From assembly GCA_040905145.1 (NCBI GenBank), contig JBBDSC010000192.1:1-20114 (forward strand): DNA of 20,114 nucleotides. Reading direction: 5' to 3'. Source of the stretch: DATGMS01 sp040905145. GTDB lineage: Bacteria > Bacteroidota > Bacteroidia > Cytophagales > Cyclobacteriaceae. Under the pieces are notes generated by a model. It made no database searches and was not told the DNA's origin. It saw only the letters and a program-made list of their open reading frames with translations. A program made the position numbers and the translations under genes. The number at the start of each line of letters is the position of its first letter. Position 1 is the stretch's first letter. Positions 15,688-20,114 of this stretch are shown here, piece after piece.

Positions 15688-16335
15688 ATGGGTTTACCAT
15701 CCACCATCTTATCCCAACGAACAGAAGAAATAATTAATTTCGATAAAAGGTTATTTTTTATTTTGCTCGTTGTCCTGTTCCTTTTAATAAGGTATCTCAC
15801 TGATGAATTGATCCTTCAGTCCATCCCAGGATACCGGCAATTAGAGAAGGAGGGTGCCTTCACCTTATTTTATGTTTTCAACACACTCAATTACCTTTGG
15901 ACGCCCTTTGCCTTACTTTGGAAATTTACGCTGATCGCTTTTACTTTATGGATCGGTGCTTTTATGGCTGGACATAAACTTTCCTTCAGGGAGCTTTGGA
16001 AATTCACCATGATTGCCGAAATCATTTTTATCCTTCCGGAATTGATCAGGCTACTGTGGTTCTTAGCCGTGGTACAGCCAGAAAGTTTTCTGGCCATTGA
16101 AAATTTCCACCCCTTTTCACTTTTTTCTTTGGTAAATGCAGGTCAGATAGAATCGAGGTTTCATTATCCGCTTAAGGTGCTGAATATTTTTGAAGTGGTC
16201 TATTGGTTTATCTTGTCCATAGGTGTACACACCATCAGTCGAACACGCTTTCCCCGTTCTTTAATGATCGTTTTGGGGAGTTATACACTTTGCTTCTTTT
16301 TGTGGTTGGGCTTTTATATCGTAGTGTATAAGTAA
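15688..16335 (+). CDS. Small integral membrane protein of unknown function
   Basis: A 215-residue protein with about five hydrophobic helices: FFILLVVLFLLI near residue 25, FVFNTLNYLWTPFALLWKFTLIAFTLWIGAFMAG, MIAEIIFILPELIRLLWFLAVV, VVYWFILSIGVHTI and LMIVLGSYTLCFFLWLGFYIVV. The architecture recalls Yip1-type membrane proteins, but I see no diagnostic motif and do not assign the family. The frame is open back to 15601, but that extension is hydrophobic junk overlapping the divergent TPR gene. The ATG at 15688 follows a good -7 box. It is followed by a 182-base gap before the DUF2723 gene, which has its own candidate promoter. Confidence 0.75.
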   Translation: MGLPSTILSQRTEEIINFDKRLFFILLVVLFLLIRYLTDELILQSIPGYRQLEKEGAFTLFYVFNTLNYLWTPFALLWKFTLIAFTLWIGAFMAGHKLSFRELWKFTMIAEIIFILPELIRLLWFLAVVQPESFLAIENFHPFSLFSLVNAGQIESRFHYPLKVLNIFEVVYWFILSIGVHTISRTRFPRSLMIVLGSYTLCFFLWLGFYIVVYK

Positions 16336-16485
16336 GATTTGAGTCTTTGTTTTTTGTTTATTGTCATTTGGGTTTTTTCAGGTGTCAGAAAAATCAGCTT
16401 TTGTGGGAAACCTTCTAATATCCTGTAAAATCTTCACGTGTTTATTAAAAAGTGTGAAATGCCCTATTATTCCTGAATAATTTTT

Positions 16486-16493
16486 TATTTTCG
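16486..16493 (+). promoter_or_regulatory. Candidate -7 box (TATTTTCG) of the DUF2723 gene
   Basis: TATTTTCG differs from TAnnTTTG at one base and lies 24 bases upstream of the ATG at 16518. The rest of the preceding gap (16336-16485) is AT-rich and holds nothing else I can name. Confidence 0.4.
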
Positions 16494-16517
16494 CCTTTCA
16501 TCATTAAGATTAAAAAA

Positions 16518-19487
16518 ATGTTAGATTATAGAAGGGTCAATAACCTGACGGGTTGGATTATTTTTTTGATTGCCTCACTGATCTATTTGGCTACCGTAGA
16601 AGAAACAGCTAGCTTCTGGGATCCGGGAGAATTTATTGCAGTAGCTTATAAACTACAGGTACCACATCCTCCTGGAGCTCCCTTTTTTCTACTCGTCTAT
16701 CGGATGTTCAGCTTCCTGGCTTTTGGTGATGGATTGGAAGTCGCCTATTGGATGAATGTCGGTAGCGCTATATTCTCCGGATTTACCATTTTGTTTCTTT
16801 TTTGGTCCATCACTCTCTTGGGAAGAAAGCTTTTCCAAATAGAAAAAGGAAAAGAAAGCAAGGGTCATACCATCGTTTTAATGGGTGCGGGAATTATTGG
16901 CGCCCTCAGTTATGCCTTTACGGACAGCTTTTGGTTCTCGGCAGTAGAAGCAGAAGTTTATGCCATGTCTTCTTTTTTCACGGCCATCGTCATTTGGGCC
17001 TTTCTTAAATGGGATGTTATCGAAGATCCAAGGGACGAAAACCGTTACATGATTTTTATTGCCTACTTAGTTGGTTTGTCCATTGGTGTGCATTTGCTGA
17101 ATTTGGTGGCCATTCCGGCCCTGGCATTAATTGTTTACTTTAAGAAATACAAAGACCCCAATCTGAAAGGGGGGATTATTGCCTTTCTTTTAGGGGGTGT
17201 GGCCCTGGTCATCATCAACAATATCATTATACCTGGTCTGCCAAGTCTTGCCGGTTCCATGGAAATATTCTTTGTAAACAGTTTGGGTTTGCCCTTTGGA
17301 TCCGGAATTATAGTATTTGCTATATTGTTTATAGGGGCATTAATAGCCGCTATCCGCTATTCTATCAAAATGCAAAAAGCGGTATTAAACACCATATTGT
17401 TATCCCTTACTTTTATTTTGATCGGTTATGGGTCCTATTCTCTAATCGTCATACGGGCCAATGCCGATCCGGTGATCAACGAAAACAATCCCAATGATAT
17501 CATCAGCTTTGTCAGCTATTTAAAGCGGGAACAATATGGCTATCGACCGCTCATTCATGGTCAATATTTTACAGCAGACGTAATTGAGCAAAAAGAAGGG
17601 GATCCGGTTTATGCCAAAGGGGAGGATAAATATGAAATCGTAGATTATCAGTTAAATAATGAATACGACCCTGAGAAAACCACCATTTTGCCCCGGATCT
17701 ATTCCACGCAGGAAAGGCACAAGGAGCTTTACCGCACCAAACTGGGATTAAGGCAAGGGGAAGAGCCCACTTTTGGCGATAATCTGTATTTTATGTTTTC
17801 CCATCAACTGGGCCATATGTATTGGCGCTATTTTATGTGGAATTTTTCAGGCAGGGAAAGTGATTTCAGTGATGCCCCCTGGATAGGTTTAGCGGAAACC
17901 TTTAGCATTGATTACCCTGAATATATCACCAATAACAAAGGCCATAACAATTACCTGATGCTCCCTTTACTACTGGGCTTAATTGGTATTTTCTTTCAGG
18001 CAAAATACGATGCCAAATCTTTTTGTGTCACTTTACTGCTGTTCCTTATGATGGGCGTGGTATTGGTTCTCTACCTGAATTCACCTCCGGTAGAGCCCAG
18101 GGAGAGGGATTATATTTATGTGGGTTCATTTTATGCTTTTGCCATTTGGATCGGCATGGGTGTTATGGCCATTGCCCATGCCATTGGTAAGATGAACAAA
18201 AATCTTGCAGTTGCAGGGTTGTTGGCCACTTTGATCGCTTTCCCTGTACCTACTATCCTGGCTCATCAAAACTGGGATGACCATGATAGAAGTGATAGGT
18301 ATTTCTCAGTGGATTCTGCCAGGAACTTCCTGGCTTCCTGTGCTCCCAATGCCATCCTATTTACCGGTGGGGACAATGATACATTTCCCCTGTGGTATGT
18401 TCAGGAAGTAGAAGGCTTCAGAACAGATGTAAGGGTGATTGTATTAAGCTATTTCGATACTGACTGGTATGTGGAACAAATGGCCAGACCTGTCAATGAA
18501 TCCCCTGCCCTCGACTTTACTTTGGAGAAAAAAAATTATAAAAAAGGCGTCAATGATGTACTTTATGTTACTGAAAGATTGGAAGCCATCTCCTTAAACG
18601 AATACCTCAAATTGTTAAGAAACGAAAGTGACTTATTAAAGTTAAGTTCAAGCCTTTCAGGTTCCATTAATTCTGTACCTTCAAGAAACCTGATCCTGAA
18701 TATTGATCAGGAAAAAGTATTAAGCACGGGGGTCATTCCAGAGGAGATGGAAGATTTGATCGTCCCGCAGATCAATCTGAGGGTTAAGGGCAATTACATG
18801 ACCAAAGGTAGTCTGATGTTAATGGATCTTATTGCCGCAAATGATTGGGAGAGACCGATCTACTTCAACAACACTTCCTTGGCAACCATTGGGTTTGAAC
18901 TCGGTAACCATGTGGTCATGGAAGGGTTAACCTATCGGCTATTGCCTGTTCAAAAGCCGGAACATCTGGAGGAATTAGTCAATACCGAATTGGCCTATAA
19001 GAACGTGATGGAGGAATTTGCTTTCCGTGGCATGAATAATTCCGACAATTATGTCGATGATGAATACAGAAGGTTTACCTCTAACCACAGAAGTGCTTTA
19101 AACAGCCTGACCATTGCCTTACTGGAAGAAAATAAAATGGAAATGGCGGCTGATATCCAAAAGCTGAGCCTTGAAAAATTCCCCAATGAGGCCATTCCCT
19201 ACGATTTAGCCAGTGGACAGTCAGTTCCCCTTTTATTTGAAATGGGCGAAGATGATCTGGCTTTGGACATTATTGATAAAATGTCCACACGTTCGGTCCA
19301 AATGTTGGAATTTTACGAGGAGACGGACAGGCCATTGGACAGGGAAGCAAGGATATCCATTGAAATGCTGAGGTATTTTGTGCCACTTCTTAAGGAGCGG
19401 GGATATACAGAGCTGGCCACCAAGATCCAGAATGATTTCGACCGGATTCTGGGACAGCCGGGAGATAATCCCTTGAACAGGAAATAA
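16518..19487 (+). CDS. DUF2723 / TMEM260-like membrane protein (putative GT-C glycosyltransferase)
   Basis: A 989-residue polytopic membrane protein of the DUF2723 family, which includes the animal protein O-mannosyltransferase TMEM260 (GT117). The first periplasmic loop carries the acidic pair typical of GT-C enzymes, FWDPGEF with Asp35 and Glu38, followed by PHPPGAP (49-55). Roughly a dozen hydrophobic helices run to about residue 580. The C-terminal soluble part begins with ARNFLASCAPNAILFTGGDNDTFPLWYVQEVEG and RTDVRVIVLSYFDTDWYVEQM, and ends in helical, TPR-like sequence. Length and frame are normal. Bacteroidota often encode such proteins and use protein O-glycosylation. A transferase role using a lipid-linked sugar is inferred from the family, not shown here. 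Confidence 0.88.
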   Translation: MLDYRRVNNLTGWIIFLIASLIYLATVEETASFWDPGEFIAVAYKLQVPHPPGAPFFLLVYRMFSFLAFGDGLEVAYWMNVGSAIFSGFTILFLFWSITLLGRKLFQIEKGKESKGHTIVLMGAGIIGALSYAFTDSFWFSAVEAEVYAMSSFFTAIVIWAFLKWDVIEDPRDENRYMIFIAYLVGLSIGVHLLNLVAIPALALIVYFKKYKDPNLKGGIIAFLLGGVALVIINNIIIPGLPSLAGSMEIFFVNSLGLPFGSGIIVFAILFIGALIAAIRYSIKMQKAVLNTILLSLTFILIGYGSYSLIVIRANADPVINENNPNDIISFVSYLKREQYGYRPLIHGQYFTADVIEQKEGDPVYAKGEDKYEIVDYQLNNEYDPEKTTILPRIYSTQERHKELYRTKLGLRQGEEPTFGDNLYFMFSHQLGHMYWRYFMWNFSGRESDFSDAPWIGLAETFSIDYPEYITNNKGHNNYLMLPLLLGLIGIFFQAKYDAKSFCVTLLLFLMMGVVLVLYLNSPPVEPRERDYIYVGSFYAFAIWIGMGVMAIAHAIGKMNKNLAVAGLLATLIAFPVPTILAHQNWDDHDRSDRYFSVDSARNFLASCAPNAILFTGGDNDTFPLWYVQEVEGFRTDVRVIVLSYFDTDWYVEQMARPVNESPALDFTLEKKNYKKGVNDVLYVTERLEAISLNEYLKLLRNESDLLKLSSSLSGSINSVPSRNLILNIDQEKVLSTGVIPEEMEDLIVPQINLRVKGNYMTKGSLMLMDLIAANDWERPIYFNNTSLATIGFELGNHVVMEGLTYRLLPVQKPEHLEELVNTELAYKNVMEEFAFRGMNNSDNYVDDEYRRFTSNHRSALNSLTIALLEENKMEMAADIQKLSLEKFPNEAIPYDLASGQSVPLLFEMGEDDLALDIIDKMSTRSVQMLEFYEETDRPLDREARISIEMLRYFVPLLKERGYTELATKIQNDFDRILGQPGDNPLNRK

Positions 19488-19522
19488 AAAGAGCGGCAGT
19501 TAACCAGGTAAACCAACAGCAC

Positions 19523-19678
19523 ATGATGAAACTATCTCTATTTATAGTTGGATTATTGTCTGTTGCAGAGTTCAAGAGACTCAGACCCATTGCCTTCCAC
19601 TATGGACGTGGATCCATAAAGAAGCACCTGTCCGGACTACACGAAGAACTGACCCTGAAATTCTACGATTCCTACTAA
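19523..19678 (+). CDS. Possible 51-aa ORF of unknown function
   Basis: Tandem ATGs at 19523 and 19526 open a frame with a short hydrophobic stretch (LSLFIVGLLSVA), then a basic, polar part (FKRLRPIAFHYGRGS, HEELTLKFYDSY) ending in TAA. It starts 36 bases after the DUF2723 stop. The amino-acid pattern looks more protein-like than random, but I know no relative. It may be a small exported peptide, or a remnant of a larger gene. Confidence 0.3.
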   Translation: MMKLSLFIVGLLSVAEFKRLRPIAFHYGRGSIKKHLSGLHEELTLKFYDSY

Positions 19679-19900
19679 GATAATGCAGTGAAAAAGGATG
19701 GGCAACGGCCCTGTAAACATCGTTACCGTTGCAAAAGCGTACACCGTACCGGATGTACTACCTTACATACTGATCATCCCAACGCTCACCCACTGGCAAT
19801 TCATGTTGATGAATAAAGATATAATAAAATTCGAAATGAATTATCCCTATTCTGGTTGGAACCGGGTTTTGACATACCGGATAAAAGGGGCTTTATTACC

Positions 19901-19920
19901 GTCTGCTTCAGCTGGCGGAC
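19901..19920. repeat. Short imperfect palindrome (REP-like)
   Basis: GTCTGC and GCGGAC pair over six positions with one G-U, enclosing TTCAGCTG. The element sits 23 bases before the larger hairpin at 19943. Short palindromes of this kind occur repeatedly in many Bacteroidota intergenic regions, but only one copy is visible in this window. Confidence 0.4.
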
Positions 19921-19942
19921 AACAAAACAATTTAACAATAGA

Positions 19943-19990
19943 GGCTTTAGCCACATTTGATAGGCCCCACTGAAAAATGTGGCTAAAGCC
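19943..19990. repeat. Large inverted repeat with nested dyads (REP-like)
   Basis: Perfect 16-base arms (19943-19958 and 19975-19990) surround a 16-base loop. Each arm is itself a small dyad, GGCT-TT-AGCC on the left and GGCT-AA-AGCC on the right, so the DNA could form either one long hairpin or two small ones. No T run follows, so a plain terminator is unlikely. The nested symmetry resembles REP elements mobilised by REP-associated tyrosine transposases. No such transposase gene is in the window. Confidence 0.6.
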
Positions 19991-20114
19991 ACAAGACCAA
20001 CTTGCCCATCTTTGTCGGCAATGTTGTTGTCATGAAACTAGTGTCAAGTCACACGTTAATTGATGTCTATGCCTAAAAAACGTTGACCGTTTTATCTCAC
20101 TTTTGAACATTTAT

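Larger units (their letters stand above)
19488..20114. other. Right-end region of about 0.6 kb without a convincing large gene
   Basis: After the DUF2723 stop there is no clear terminator. The stretch holds a possible 51-codon ORF, two palindromic elements near 19901-19990 and no recognisable product. A plus-strand open frame of 91 codons at 19698-19973 runs through the palindromes and has no recognisable protein features. The region may contain decayed gene or insertion-sequence material, but I could not identify any family in six frames. Confidence 0.45.

Noticed and set aside
19488..20114. Insertion sequence at the right end
   Set aside because: No transposase motif could be read in six frames and no paired terminal repeats with a target duplication were seen; only palindromes remain.
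1..20114. CRISPR array, tRNA/rRNA genes, toxin-antitoxin or defence system
   Set aside because: No regularly spaced repeats, no recognisable RNA gene and no defence-type domain could be found.

Overview
The window looks like chromosomal DNA of a Bacteroidota bacterium, probably a member of the Cytophagales (Cyclobacteriaceae-like). This is inferred from the gene families (a DUF2723/TMEM260-like membrane protein, a bacterial tricorn-type S41 protease with the usual propeller-PDZ-protease order, a polyol permease with LsrK-like kinase) and from several TAnnTTTG-type -7 boxes. I could not compare it with any database.

Region 1 (about 36-6948) is a carbohydrate catabolic locus. A DeoR-family repressor gene (plus strand) is divergent from a minus-strand operon. 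In transcription order the operon holds a 60-codon ORF, a polyol permease (RbtT/DalT/CsbX type), a D-2-hydroxyacid dehydrogenase, an LsrK-like FGGY kinase, a second FGGY kinase, a histidine phosphatase and a GDPD-type phosphodiesterase. Most junctions are overlaps or a few bases. A promoter-like pair and a decamer direct repeat (candidate DeoR operator) sit just upstream of the operon. The operon appears to be decaying: the permease carries a deletion that shifts the frame, the second kinase has lost about 95 internal residues in frame, and the phosphodiesterase keeps only its first 86 codons. The substrate is unknown; a polyol or short sugar acid is the natural guess.

Region 2 (6985-11521) holds an unrecognised 343-355 residue protein, a 0.34-kb gap, and a tricorn-like protease that is a pseudogene. 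The protease has a frameshifting deletion, an in-frame stop and a one-base slip in an A run, although its catalytic domain and tetrad are intact.

Region 3 (11644-19487) contains genes that look intact: a MATE exporter, a Nudix hydrolase, an Lrp/AsnC regulator with an intrinsic terminator behind it, a secreted TPR protein divergent from a small membrane protein (with an operator-like inverted repeat between them), and a 989-residue DUF2723 GT-C-like protein.

Region 4 (19488-20114) has no convincing large gene. It holds a possible 51-codon ORF and REP-like palindromes.

I found no RNA gene, CRISPR array, intact insertion sequence or defence system. The most noteworthy signals are the clustered deletions in two dispensable loci next to intact genes, and the candidate DeoR operator/promoter.
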